Shown piece by piece: positions 8,507-19,013 of a DNA stretch of 64,000 nucleotides. This DNA is from CADEED01 sp039931065 (GTDB lineage Bacteria; Pseudomonadota; Gammaproteobacteria; Steroidobacterales; Steroidobacteraceae). Location: assembly GCA_039931065.1 (NCBI GenBank), contig JBDTSP010000001.1, positions 372,001 to 436,000 of the forward strand, read 5' to 3'. How positions within the stretch are numbered: the stretch's first letter is position 1; each line of letters begins with the position of its first letter. The notes under the pieces are model-generated. The model worked only from the letters and a program-made list of their open reading frames with translations, was not told the DNA's origin and searched no databases. A program made the position numbers and the translations under genes.

Positions 8507-8872
8507 ATGCAACTGTCGCAAATGTGGCGTGAGCATCTGCAGGCGGGTTGTCCGCCCGAAATGCGCGGTCTCAGCATCGCGGGCACGGCAGCCCGTGAGC
8601 TCGACGCCGAGATCACAGCCTGTGTAAGCGCCTGCGTGACCCATACGCTCAGGATGGATCCCCGCATCGAGCGGCGGCTCCATGACATCGCCCACGCACT
8701 CGAGAATTTCCAGGATCAAGGCGCGCCGGAAGTCGCGGCCTATTGCACTCGGCTGAACAAACTCGTGAGCGCGGTGCTGGTCAATGCCGGTCCGATGGCG
8801 GAAGCGGCTAACAACAACGACAAGCTCGAGTCCACCGGCGAGATGGTGCGTCCGAGGATGAAACGCAGGTAG
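8507..8872 (+). CDS. Hypothetical protein, small and helical
   Basis: 121 residues; I do not recognise a family. A good GGGAGAAG lies seven bases before the ATG, so translation is likely. The product looks soluble and mostly helical, with two cysteines close together (ITACVSACVTH, near residues 38-42) and a C-terminal basic end (RPRMKRR). No signal peptide. Its stop codon (8870-8872) lies at the edge of a perfect 17-bp hairpin that separates it from the convergent msrB. Confidence 0.6.
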   Translation: MQLSQMWREHLQAGCPPEMRGLSIAGTAARELDAEITACVSACVTHTLRMDPRIERRLHDIAHALENFQDQGAPEVAAYCTRLNKLVSAVLVNAGPMAEAANNNDKLESTGEMVRPRMKRR

Positions 8873-8910
8873 GGGCAGCCCCCTTTTGCTAGGAAAAGGG
8901 GGCTGCCCCT
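8871..8910. repeat. REP-like palindrome acting as a shared hairpin between convergent genes
   Basis: Perfect inverted repeat: arm 8871-8887 (aggggcagccccctttt), loop gctagg 8888-8893, arm 8894-8910. It lies exactly between two convergent stop codons, that of the hypothetical gene (8870-8872) and that of msrB (8909-8911). It belongs to the GGGGAC/GGGGTC family found at five other places in the window. A 17-bp GC-rich stem with A/T next to the loop could stop or protect both transcripts. Confidence 0.85.
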
Positions 8911-9310
8911 ATTTCGGTTCGAACTTCAGCGAAACGCCGTTCATGCAATAACGCTCGCCGGTCGGTGCCGGGCCGTCATTGAACACGTGACCGAGATGGC
9001 CACCGCAATTCCTGCAATGAACTTCCACGCGCGTCATGCCGTGGGTTGCATCGGTCGAGGTGGCGACCGCCCCGGCCAGCGGCTTCCAGAAGCTGGGCCA
9101 GCCCGAACCGCTTTCGTACTTGGTGCTCGATTCAAACAGCGGCTGTCCGCAGGCGGCGCAGTTGAAGATGCCGGTGCGTTTCTCGAAGTTGAGCGGGCTG
9201 CTGCCGGCGCGTTCGGTGCCATGTTCGCGCAGTACGCGAAACTGATCGGCGGATAATTCCTGCCGCCACTCCTGCGCGGACTTCTCGACGCCATACTTCT
9301 CTACCGCCAT
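8909..9310 (-). CDS. msrB: Peptide-methionine (R)-S-oxide reductase
   Basis: 133 residues, normal for MsrB, which reduces methionine-R-sulfoxide in proteins with thioredoxin. Zinc-binding pairs are visible as CAACGQPLF and CRNCGGHLGH, and the catalytic cysteine lies in RYCMNGVSL near the C-terminus. The substrate-pocket GSGWPSFW motif is present. No signal peptide, so cytoplasmic. The gene ends inside the palindrome shared with the convergent hypothetical gene. Very secure. Confidence 0.96.
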   Translation of the reverse strand: MAVEKYGVEKSAQEWRQELSADQFRVLREHGTERAGSSPLNFEKRTGIFNCAACGQPLFESSTKYESGSGWPSFWKPLAGAVATSTDATHGMTRVEVHCRNCGGHLGHVFNDGPAPTGERYCMNGVSLKFEPK

Positions 9311-9354
9311 GTTGAATGCTCCTCGGGGCTTGAACCATCAGGACCGGCGATATG

Positions 9355-9437
9355 GGGACGATATTCCCTGGCCAAAAGAAAAGGGGACGGGCCTCGCGGC
9401 GCGTCCCCTTCCAGCAACAGAAACTCGGAATGTCCCC
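9355..9437. repeat. REP-like element between msrB and hppA
   Basis: Contains two ggggac and two gtcccc blocks. The outer pair is ggggacgatattcc (9355 onward) against ggaatgtcccc (9427-9437), and the inner pair is aaggggacg against gcgtcccctt. It ends two bases before the hppA stop. The outer arms match the arms of the element at 26031-26069, so it is the same family. Confidence 0.65.
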
Positions 9438-9438
9438 T

Positions 9439-11529
<2,091 letters not shown>

Positions 11530-11780
11530 GCGGGACTCCTTAAGAAATCAAATACTTAGTTGTTTTAAGAGAGCGCCACCCAACGCGGCTACCCCGAGAG
11601 GGCGCGCACTATAACAACGAGTGACCGGGCGGCCAACCTCGGGACAACGATGACAACGGGGGACAGCGCTACCGGTCGCATCGCGCTGCGCCTAATGGCG
11701 AGTTGCGGGGCGCAGACGTCTGTTTTTGAACAGATTCCGGACCGATACTCACCTTCCTCACGTGCCACGAGAGCGGCGTC

Positions 11781-12098
11781 ATGAAGACCTTGTTCATCCT
11801 TCTGCTGAGTAGCCTCATCGACGTCGCGCTGGCCAGCGGCGAGATCCAGATCGTCAGGGATGGAGCGGCGGTCCAGGCGGTTCCGGGCAAAGCCTTCGAG
11901 GCCCACGTAGTTAGGCTGCTCGAATCCTGCGAGGCGCAACCCTCGCGCTGCACGCGTCCCGCGGTAGGGGCCGGTGATCAGATACACGCCTGCGCGATGT
12001 ACGCCCCAAAGGCATGGCTCTCCGTCGTGACGGACCCGGCACTCAACCTCGCAGGTGTCCAGCCGTACTCGAACCTGGCGGTTCTATACCGTCACTGA
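11781..12098 (+). CDS. Hypothetical exported protein
   Basis: 105 residues beginning MKTLFILLLSSLIDVALA, a convincing signal peptide with likely cleavage after residue 18 or so. The mature part has three cysteines (ESCEAQPSRC, IHACAM), which could form disulfides in the periplasm. I do not recognise the family. The ribosome binding site is weak (GAGAG). It is convergent with the phosphofructokinase gene and stands alone on its strand. Confidence 0.5.
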   Translation: MKTLFILLLSSLIDVALASGEIQIVRDGAAVQAVPGKAFEAHVVRLLESCEAQPSRCTRPAVGAGDQIHACAMYAPKAWLSVVTDPALNLAGVQPYSNLAVLYRH

Positions 12099-12138
12099 AC
12101 GCGGCGCGCGCCGCCGGTTTCGTCAGCGCTTGCCCGTC

Positions 12139-13422
12139 TCACGGAGTGAATGGGGTATTGAGCTTCTTCTTCACCGCGACACCCTTGATCTGCACGTAGT
12201 CGGGCAGGCCGTTCTTGTACGGCGGGTAGTCTTCGCCCTCGATCAGGGGCTGAAGATAGGCGCGGCACTTCTCCGTGATACCGAACCCGTCCGCCGTGAT
12301 GAAGTCGCGCGGCACCATCTTCTCCACGTTCGCCACCGCTGACAGCGGCACGTGACCGACGACCCACTTATACGGTTTGGATTTCTTGCGGATGATGACC
12401 GGCATGACGGCATCGTGGCCGCTGGTCGCCAATTCCACCGCCGCCTTGCCCATCGCATACGCCTGCTGGACGTCGACCTTCGAGGCGATGTGGCGCGAGG
12501 CGCGCTGTAGATAGTCGGCGACGGCCCAGTGATATTTGTAGCCGTGCGCTTCGCGTACCATGTTCGCGACGACCGGGCCCACGCCCCCGAGCTGCGTGTG
12601 GCCGAAGGAATCCTTCGTGCCGGCGTCGGCGAGGAACTTGCCGTCCGCGTAGTGCGCGCCTTCCGACACCACGATGACGCAGTAGCCGAAATCGGTGACG
12701 CACTGTTTGACCTTCGCGAGGAAGGCTTCCTTCTCGAACGCGATTTCCGGGAACAGGATGATGTGCGGTGGTTGGCCCGGACCGTTTCCTGCCAATCCAC
12801 CGGCGGCGGCGATCCAGCCGGCGTGGCGGCCCATGACTTCCATCACGAATACCTTGGTCGAAGTCTTGGCCATGGAGACCACGTCGAGCGCCGCTTCACG
12901 CGTCGAAATCGCGACGTACTTCGCGACCGAGCCGAAGCCCGGGCAGCAGTCGGTGAGCGGCAGGTCGTTGTCGACGGTCTTGGGCACGCCGACGCAGATG
13001 ACCTTGTGACCGAGCTGATCGCCGACCTGGGACACCTTGTTAGCGGTGTCCATCGAATCGTTGCCGCCGTTGTAGAAGAAATAGCCGATGTTGTGCGCCT
13101 TGAAGACCGCGATGAGGCGTTCGTACTTGGCGCGATCCTGCTCGAAGCTCTTGAGCTTGTAGCGCGCGGAGCCGAAGGCGCCGGCGGGCGTGTAGCGCAG
13201 CCCCTTGATCGTGGCGCGCGATTCCTTGCTGCAGTCGATGAGATCTTCGGTGAGCGCACCGACGATGCCGTGGCGGCCGGCGTAGACCTTGGCGATTTTC
13301 TTCGACTTCATCGCCGCCTCGATGACGCCCGCGGCCGAGGCGTTGATGACCGCGGTGACACCGCCCGATTGAGCATAAAACGCGTTCATGGGCTTATGTT
13401 TCTTGGCGGCAGGGCGTTTCAT
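12139..13422 (-). CDS. pfp: 6-phosphofructokinase, pyrophosphate-dependent type
   Basis: 427 residues, phosphofructokinase family. It interconverts fructose 6-phosphate and fructose 1,6-bisphosphate. The donor-site motif reads GGNDS rather than the GGDGT/S of ATP enzymes, and the catalytic loop reads PKTVDND, where the lysine replaces the glycine of the ATP type (PGTIDND). Both changes are the known marks of pyrophosphate use. MEVMGRHAGW is the conserved substrate loop. A GAGAG precedes the ATG at a normal distance; a second ATG 11 codons in (MNAFYAQSGG) would remove a basic N-terminus. Nearby hppA supports a PPi-linked role. The reaction is reversible, so it can serve glycolysis or gluconeogenesis. 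Confidence 0.93.
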   Translation of the reverse strand: MKRPAAKKHKPMNAFYAQSGGVTAVINASAAGVIEAAMKSKKIAKVYAGRHGIVGALTEDLIDCSKESRATIKGLRYTPAGAFGSARYKLKSFEQDRAKYERLIAVFKAHNIGYFFYNGGNDSMDTANKVSQVGDQLGHKVICVGVPKTVDNDLPLTDCCPGFGSVAKYVAISTREAALDVVSMAKTSTKVFVMEVMGRHAGWIAAAGGLAGNGPGQPPHIILFPEIAFEKEAFLAKVKQCVTDFGYCVIVVSEGAHYADGKFLADAGTKDSFGHTQLGGVGPVVANMVREAHGYKYHWAVADYLQRASRHIASKVDVQQAYAMGKAAVELATSGHDAVMPVIIRKKSKPYKWVVGHVPLSAVANVEKMVPRDFITADGFGITEKCRAYLQPLIEGEDYPPYKNGLPDYVQIKGVAVKKKLNTPFTP

Positions 13423-13534
13423 CGGTTTCTCTCGTGTGTCTCGTGGAATGTCTCGGCAGCGTTTGCCGAACGTGAGTGGTTTGGGTACTGTGACGCCCCT
13501 TCTAGGGGGCAGGTCGTAGGATCAAGAATTTAGC

Positions 13535-14416
13535 ATGCGCATCGTATTCATGGGCGCGCCCGGATCGGGCAAGGGCACTCAAGCCCAGCGTCTCGTAAAG
13601 CATTTTGGAATCCCGCAGATCTCGACCGGAGACATCCTGCGCAAGCATCTTTCCGAGGGCACGCCGCTCGGAATGCGCGCCAAGGAAATCATGGCCGCGG
13701 GCGGCTACGTCGACGACGAAACCATGCTCGCGATCATCCGCGCGCGGTTGGCGGAAGCGGATGCGCAGATGGGGTTCATCCTCGACGGATTCCCGCGCAC
13801 GGTGGCGCAGGCCGATGGCCTGGGGAAACTGCTGTCCGATCTCGGCACGCCGCTCGACGCGGTGGTGCTGTTCGAAGTCGACAACGACCAGTTGATCAAG
13901 CGCCTTTCGGGCCGCCGCGTCTGCGAGCTGTGCAAGAACGTGTTCAACGTGCACACCGCGCCGCCGTCGGTTCCGCCGGAATGTGTTCCGGGCCGGAGCG
14001 TTCACCAAGTCGTGCAGCGCCCGGACGACGCTGAAGACACGGTGCGTGAACGTCTGCGTGTATACGAAGAAAAGACGCGCAAGCCGGTGTCGGGCTTCTA
14101 TTCATACACCGGGCTGGTGCGTACGGTGGACGCCGAGGGCGACATCGACGTGGTTACCAAGCGTCTGCTCGACACGCTCAGCGCCGGTGGCGGCACGCTT
14201 GTTTCGAAACGCGCCCCGAAGAAGCGTCCGGCCAAGCGCCGCGTCGCGCCCAAATCAAAACCAAAAGCTCGCGCCCGCAAGGTCGTTCGCAAGAAGGCGG
14301 CCCGCAAGGCCGTGAAGGCGAAAGCGGCGCGCCGTCCGGCGGCGCGCAAGCGTGTTGCGGTTCGCAAGGCCGCGCGCAAGGCGCGTCCGACCCGGCGCGC
14401 CTCAAAGCGCCGCTAA
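13535..14416 (+). CDS. adk: Adenylate kinase with a histone-H1-like basic C-terminal tail
   Basis: 293 residues. Residues 1-217 are a normal long-type adenylate kinase: P-loop GAPGSGKGT (7-15), STGDILR, DGFPRT, QRPDD and the LID. The LID has three of the four usual zinc cysteines (Cys130, Cys133, Cys150); the fourth position is not a cysteine. Residues about 222-293 form a tail of lysine, arginine, alanine and proline repeats (KKAARKAVKAKAARR style) like AlgP or histone H1 tails. The reading frame stays open through the tail to a TAA at 14414-14416 with no sign of a frameshift. The convergent rnd stop lies 15 bases inside the end of this gene, so the two coding ends overlap. The enzyme call is secure; the tail probably binds nucleic acid. 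Confidence 0.95.
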   Translation: MRIVFMGAPGSGKGTQAQRLVKHFGIPQISTGDILRKHLSEGTPLGMRAKEIMAAGGYVDDETMLAIIRARLAEADAQMGFILDGFPRTVAQADGLGKLLSDLGTPLDAVVLFEVDNDQLIKRLSGRRVCELCKNVFNVHTAPPSVPPECVPGRSVHQVVQRPDDAEDTVRERLRVYEEKTRKPVSGFYSYTGLVRTVDAEGDIDVVTKRLLDTLSAGGGTLVSKRAPKKRPAKRRVAPKSKPKARARKVVRKKAARKAVKAKAARRPAARKRVAVRKAARKARPTRRASKRR

Positions 14417-15487
14417 CAACTTCTCGCCGACGATCTCTTTGCGCCAGCCGCGCAACAGGCTGACGTCGCGTTTGCCCGCCACGAGTTTTTCCAGCTCGCG
14501 CCGCGTGGCCAGGACTTCGGCGCTGATCTCCAGGCCCTTCGCGATTTCCGCCGACACGTCGGCCAGCCGCTTCACCATCGCCAGCAACGCCGGATCGGGG
14601 CGTTCGCGCCGCGGCAGTGGCGGCGGCGGATCGGGGATGGCGGCGTCGTGCACCAGCGCGAGCAGTTCGTCGCCGCATTTGCGGACCACCGATTCCTGCA
14701 TTTCCGGCAATGCCGCCAACGCCTGGGCGTCGCGCGGCAACCGCACGAGGATTTCACGCAGGCAGGCGTCGTCGATGATCCAGCCGCGCGGACGATTGCG
14801 ATCGATCGCGCGCCGCTCGCGCCACGCGGCAAGGCTCTGCGCCAGGCGCTGCCGATCGGGGTCGAGCGACGGCAAACCCTTCACCTTGCGCCACGCCTCC
14901 TCGGGGTCGACGCTCAACGCATCGGCATTGGCGAGTGCCGCGAGGTCTTCCTCGAGCCATGCGATGCGGCCCTGGGCGGTGAGAGTGTCTAACAAACTGG
15001 TGCGCAGGGCTGCGAGGTGCCGCACGTCGTCGAGCGCGTATTCCTGTTCCGCGGCGCTCAAGGGGCGGCGCGCCCAGTCGGCCCGGGTGTGCGCCTTCGA
15101 CAATTCGACGCCGAGCAGCCGGCGCGTGAGTTCGGCGTAACCGATCTGGGCCGGGTGACCGGCGAGCGCCGCCGCGATTTGCGTGTCGAACACGGGCTGC
15201 AACAGTCCGACTGCGGGCAACATGACCTCGAGATCCTGCCGCGCCGCATGCATCACCTTGACGCTGCCGGGCGAGGTGAGCAGGGGCGCCAGCGGGCTCA
15301 GGTCGGCACCCCGTTGGGCGAGAACCAGGGGATCGATGCACACCGCGTTGGCGCCGTGCGCGATCTGCACCAGGCACAATTCGGCCCGGTAGGTTTTCTC
15401 GCGCATGAATTCAGTGTCGAGCGCGAGCACCGGCGCCTGCGCGGCGCTGGCAACGAATGCTGTCAGCGCATCGGCCGAGTCGATCAT
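14402..15487 (-). CDS. rnd: Ribonuclease D
   Basis: 361 residues, 3'-5' exonuclease for tRNA 3'-end maturation. The DEDD exonuclease motifs are visible: LALDTEFMRE (Exo I), MHAARQDLEVM (Exo II, with the conserved HAxxQD core) and YALDDVRHL (Exo III). An HRDC domain follows in the C-terminal half. I chose the ATG at 15487 (MIDSADALTAF) because the family starts there; the frame stays open upstream but that stretch is covered by the divergent membrane protein gene. The last 15 bases overlap the end of adk on the other strand. Confidence 0.95.
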   Translation of the reverse strand: MIDSADALTAFVASAAQAPVLALDTEFMREKTYRAELCLVQIAHGANAVCIDPLVLAQRGADLSPLAPLLTSPGSVKVMHAARQDLEVMLPAVGLLQPVFDTQIAAALAGHPAQIGYAELTRRLLGVELSKAHTRADWARRPLSAAEQEYALDDVRHLAALRTSLLDTLTAQGRIAWLEEDLAALANADALSVDPEEAWRKVKGLPSLDPDRQRLAQSLAAWRERRAIDRNRPRGWIIDDACLREILVRLPRDAQALAALPEMQESVVRKCGDELLALVHDAAIPDPPPPLPRRERPDPALLAMVKRLADVSAEIAKGLEISAEVLATRRELEKLVAGKRDVSLLRGWRKEIVGEKLLAAL

Positions 15488-15532
15488 CAAGGGCGACGTT
15501 CTCCGGGTGACGTGTACAATCCCGCCCGCATT

Positions 15533-16093
15533 ATGCTTGCGAATCTGCGCGCATTGTTCGGCGTCGTCGTCGACATCGTCTTCCTGCGGCGCGGCCCGGA
15601 AAACATGCCGGCGTCCAACACCCTGCTCGGCATCGTCGTCGTGGTTTACGTCGCGCTCTACGCGCTTGCCTACAACGCTTTCATCCTGCCGGCGGCACCG
15701 GCGACGCCGCGCTCCTGGGCGCTGCAGATCGTTTGCGCCGCGCTGCTCGAACTGGCCTGGTTCCGGATCGCATTCCAGCTCGCCGGCAAACCGGAAAGAT
15801 TCACGCAAACGGCGACCGCGATATTCGCGACCAGCACTTTGTTCATCCCGGCGCTCGCGATGGTCGGCTCGCTGATGCCGTACATGGCGAAAGGCGCGAC
15901 CTCGCAACCCCCTGCGATGACGAGTTTCCTGACCGCGTTCATCGGGATCTGGATGGTCGTGATCCTGATCCGCATCGTGCGCGCGGCGTTCGAATGGACC
16001 TGGCCGCGGTCGATCCTGTTCGTGCTCGCCGCGAACTTCGTGCCGATGATCATCCTGTCGCTGGTCTTCGGCGATTCCCAGAAACCCGTCTAG
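15533..16093 (+). CDS. Integral membrane protein of unknown function (YIP1-like topology)
   Basis: 186 residues with about five hydrophobic segments (35-54, 63-82, 99-117, 132-152, 158-178). I do not recognise a conserved motif. Start chosen at the ATG 13 bases after a TACAAT (15515-15520), since the frame upstream belongs to the antisense of rnd. No Shine-Dalgarno sequence is seen, so translation may begin from a very short leader. It is followed at 16 bases by mpl and is probably co-transcribed with it, which may hint at an envelope role. Confidence 0.75.
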   Translation: MLANLRALFGVVVDIVFLRRGPENMPASNTLLGIVVVVYVALYALAYNAFILPAAPATPRSWALQIVCAALLELAWFRIAFQLAGKPERFTQTATAIFATSTLFIPALAMVGSLMPYMAKGATSQPPAMTSFLTAFIGIWMVVILIRIVRAAFEWTWPRSILFVLAANFVPMIILSLVFGDSQKPV

Positions 16094-16109
16094 CAGCGTA
16101 AATTCCAGC

Positions 16110-17495
16110 ATGCACGTTCACATTCTCGGCATCTGCGGCACGTTCATGGGCGGCATCGCTGCCATAGCGAAAGCGGCGGGCCACAAGGTCACGGGCTCCG
16201 ACAAGAACGTCTATCCACCCATGAGCACGCAGCTCACGGCGCTCGGCATCGAGCTCACGCAGGGCTTCGAGGCCACGCAACTCACACCACGGCCCGACGT
16301 CGTGGTGGTCGGCAATGTCATGACGCGCGGCATGCCGGTGATCGAGACGCTGCTCGAATCGGACATTCCCTACACCTCGGGGCCGGAGTGGCTGGCGCGG
16401 GAGGTGTTGCGCGACGTCCACGTGCTCGGCGTGTCCGGCACACACGGCAAGACCACGACTTCGAGCATGCTGGCGTGGATCCTCGAATACGCGGGCCTCG
16501 AGCCGGGGTTTCTGATCGGCGGAGTGCCGGGAAATTTTTCGGTCAGCGCGCGGCTCGGGGGAAAGAAATTCTTCGTCATCGAGGCCGATGAATACGACAC
16601 GGCGTTTTTCGACAAGCGCGCGAAGTTCGTGCACTACCGCTCGCGCACGCTGGTCCTCAACAATCTTGAATTCGATCACGCCGACATCTACGACAACCTG
16701 GGCGCGATCCAGAAACAGTTTCATCACCTGGTGCGCACCGTGCCCGGCTCGGGCCGGATTCTCTGGAATGCGCGCGACCCGAACCTCAAGGCCGTGCTCT
16801 ACATGGGATCCTGGACGCCGCTCGAGGGATTCGCGAGCGGCGCCGAAGGCGATGCACTCTGGACGCTCAAACTACCCGCGTCCAGCGACGGGGGCGGCGA
16901 CTATTCCACTTTCGAAGTTTGCGAATCGGGCCGGGCGCTCGGCACCGTACGCTGGAACCTGTTAGGTGCCCATAACGCCGAGAACGCGCTGGCGGCCATC
17001 GGCGCCGCCCGCAACGCCGGCGTGAGCGTCGAACGCGCCATCGCGGCGCTCGGGGAATTCAAGGGCGTCAAGCGCCGCATGGAACTGCGTGGCGAAGTGA
17101 ATGGCGTCGCCGTGTACGACGACTTCGCGCATCACCCGACCGCCATCGCCTCGACGATCGACGGATTGCGCCGCAAGGTCGGCACCAAACGCATCATCGC
17201 GGTGCTCGAGCCGCGTTCGGCCACCATGCGCATGGGTGTGCATCGCGACACGCTCGCGCCGTCGCTGGCCGGGGCCGACTCGGTGTGGATGTTTGCGCCA
17301 CCCGACCTCGGCTGGGATGCGGGTGCGGTGGTCGCCACGCTCGGGCCGAAAGGAAAGGTGGCCCGCTCGCTCGATGAATTGCTCGCGGGGCTGGCAGGTA
17401 GCGTCGCGGCGGGCGACCAGGTACTGATCATGAGCAACGGCGGCTTTGGCGGCCTGCACGGCAAACTACTCGAGGCGCTGGCCCGGAGGCCGTAG
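16110..17495 (+). CDS. mpl: UDP-N-acetylmuramate:L-alanyl-gamma-D-glutamyl-meso-diaminopimelate ligase
   Basis: 461 residues, the usual length. Mpl joins recycled murein tripeptide to UDP-MurNAc in cytoplasmic peptidoglycan recycling. The start MHVHILGICGTFMGGIA is the family-specific version of the Mur ligase N-terminus. The ATP loop GTHGKTTTSSML is present, as are EADEYDTAFFDKR and the C-terminal YDDFAHHPTAI, which set Mpl apart from MurC. The next gene, a LON-domain protein, starts three bases after its stop. Confidence 0.97.
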   Translation: MHVHILGICGTFMGGIAAIAKAAGHKVTGSDKNVYPPMSTQLTALGIELTQGFEATQLTPRPDVVVVGNVMTRGMPVIETLLESDIPYTSGPEWLAREVLRDVHVLGVSGTHGKTTTSSMLAWILEYAGLEPGFLIGGVPGNFSVSARLGGKKFFVIEADEYDTAFFDKRAKFVHYRSRTLVLNNLEFDHADIYDNLGAIQKQFHHLVRTVPGSGRILWNARDPNLKAVLYMGSWTPLEGFASGAEGDALWTLKLPASSDGGGDYSTFEVCESGRALGTVRWNLLGAHNAENALAAIGAARNAGVSVERAIAALGEFKGVKRRMELRGEVNGVAVYDDFAHHPTAIASTIDGLRRKVGTKRIIAVLEPRSATMRMGVHRDTLAPSLAGADSVWMFAPPDLGWDAGAVVATLGPKGKVARSLDELLAGLAGSVAAGDQVLIMSNGGFGGLHGKLLEALARRP

Positions 17496-17498
17496 AAC

Positions 17499-18095
17499 GT
17501 GACGGCGGAAAACAGCGTCATTGCCCTGTTTCCGCTGCACGCCGTGTTGTTCCCCGGCGGGCCGCTGCCGCTGCGCATCTTCGAAACCCGCTACACCGAC
17601 ATGGTGCGCCGCTGCATGCGCACGGGTGAACCGTTCGGTGTGTTGTTGATCCAGGAAGGCGAGGAGGCGGGCGAGGTGGCGACCACGGCGACGGTTGGTT
17701 GCACCGCACGCATCGCGGATTTCCACACCTTGCACGATGGATTGCTAGGCATCGCGTGCGTGGGCGAGCGCAAGTTTCGCGTACAGCGCCTGTGGCGGGC
17801 CGCGGATGGTCTCAACATGGGTGAGGTGCAGTGGGTGCCGGCAGAGCCCGAGTTGCCGCTGCCCCCGGAATACGCCCGGCTGTCGTCGGCAGTGCGGCGC
17901 GCGCTGGCCGAACTGGCCGAGCACTATCAACACGTCGAGAAGCGGTTCGATGACGCGGCCTGGGTGAGTGCGCGGTTGACGGAACTCCTGCCGATCGAGA
18001 TCAACGACAAGCAGGCGTTGCTCGAGATGGAAGACCCGATCGCACGACTCGCCGCGTTGATGGCGGTGGTCCCCGACGAAAGCAGTACCGGGTAG
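17499..18095 (+). CDS. LON substrate-binding domain protein
   Basis: 198 residues starting with GTG. It consists of a Lon N-terminal (LON_substr_bdg) domain alone: FPLHAVLFPGGPLPLRIFE at the start is the hallmark, and ERKFRVQRLW and the helical C-terminal bundle follow. It has no ATPase or protease part. Such stand-alone proteins are common beside mpl or peptidoglycan genes, with unknown role, perhaps as substrate adaptors. Close linkage to mpl suggests one transcript. Confidence 0.88.
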   Translation: MTAENSVIALFPLHAVLFPGGPLPLRIFETRYTDMVRRCMRTGEPFGVLLIQEGEEAGEVATTATVGCTARIADFHTLHDGLLGIACVGERKFRVQRLWRAADGLNMGEVQWVPAEPELPLPPEYARLSSAVRRALAELAEHYQHVEKRFDDAAWVSARLTELLPIEINDKQALLEMEDPIARLAALMAVVPDESSTG

Positions 18096-18098
18096 GGA

Positions 18099-19004
18099 CT
18101 AATCCCCGCCAGGCACAGCCAGGCGCGGAATGAACGGCGCCTGCGCGCTGTACCAGCGGTGCAGCGCGAATCCGAGCGCGACGATCCAGGCGAGCACCAG
18201 CCAGCCGATGAATCCGTCGAAGTCGCTCAGCAGCCAGGTCGCAGGTCCGGTCGGGCGGCGTTCGGACGTCTCGCGCACCACGTAGATCACCGCGACCCAG
18301 CCGGCGTGCAGTCCGATCGATGCGGCGATATTGCCGGTGAGCGCACGCACCATACCGAGCAACACGCCGACCGCGGCCAGGCAGGCGAATGCGTCGACGA
18401 AGGCGAGCGGATGCGCCCATTCCGATAGCGCACGCTCGAGCATGACGAGGCCGCTGCTCGAATTCACCTCGGCCGGCGCGATGCGCGCGCGGCCGATGAA
18501 ATGCGTCGCGGCGTATACCAGCGACGTCAGCACGATGGCGACCTTCGCGCCCGATTCGCGCGTGATCGCCGATTGCATGGCGCCGCGCAGGAAGGTCTCC
18601 TCGATGAACGCCACGGTGAGCCCGGTGATGAGGCCGCTCATCGCCAGCCGGAACCAGTGGTAGGCATCAAGCGGAGCGCCGACCGGCTGACGCAGGTCGA
18701 ACGCGATCATCGTGGCGAGCGCCGGCATCATCATGACGATGCCGAGTACCACGGCCTTGGAGAGCTGCGCGATGAAGGCCCGGAACGGAAGCCCATATCC
18801 CATGCTCTGGCGATCCGCGACCTGCAGGCGCCTCGCGATCAAGATGAAGCCGGCCACCAGCAGCAACATCCCGATGCGGCTCGCGACGCGATGGAACTTG
18901 AGGTCGAAATGCGGTGCGAGCAGCACCCAGGCCGGATAGGCCAGGAACGCCATCCCCGCCAGCCCCAGCGCGATGAGGCCGATGAAAATCGCGAAGCTGC
19001 GCAT
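18099..19004 (-). CDS. CPBP family intramembrane metalloprotease
   Basis: 301 residues with about eight hydrophobic segments. The CPBP (Abi/CAAX protease-like) motifs are visible: EETFLRG (motif 1, EExxxR), YAATHF (motif 2, histidine) and SIGLHAGW (motif 3, histidine), the expected metal ligands in the membrane. The substrate is unknown; family members process prenylated proteins, bacteriocins or regulators. It is convergent with the LON-domain gene (3-base gap) and lies 9 bases downstream of the TraB-type gene. Confidence 0.9.
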   Translation of the reverse strand: MRSFAIFIGLIALGLAGMAFLAYPAWVLLAPHFDLKFHRVASRIGMLLLVAGFILIARRLQVADRQSMGYGLPFRAFIAQLSKAVVLGIVMMMPALATMIAFDLRQPVGAPLDAYHWFRLAMSGLITGLTVAFIEETFLRGAMQSAITRESGAKVAIVLTSLVYAATHFIGRARIAPAEVNSSSGLVMLERALSEWAHPLAFVDAFACLAAVGVLLGMVRALTGNIAASIGLHAGWVAVIYVVRETSERRPTGPATWLLSDFDGFIGWLVLAWIVALGFALHRWYSAQAPFIPRLAVPGGD

Positions 19005-19013
19005 CGGGCGGGT

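Noticed and set aside
8871..8910. CRISPR repeat
   Set aside because: The palindromes are single copies at distant places, without regular spacers or cas genes.
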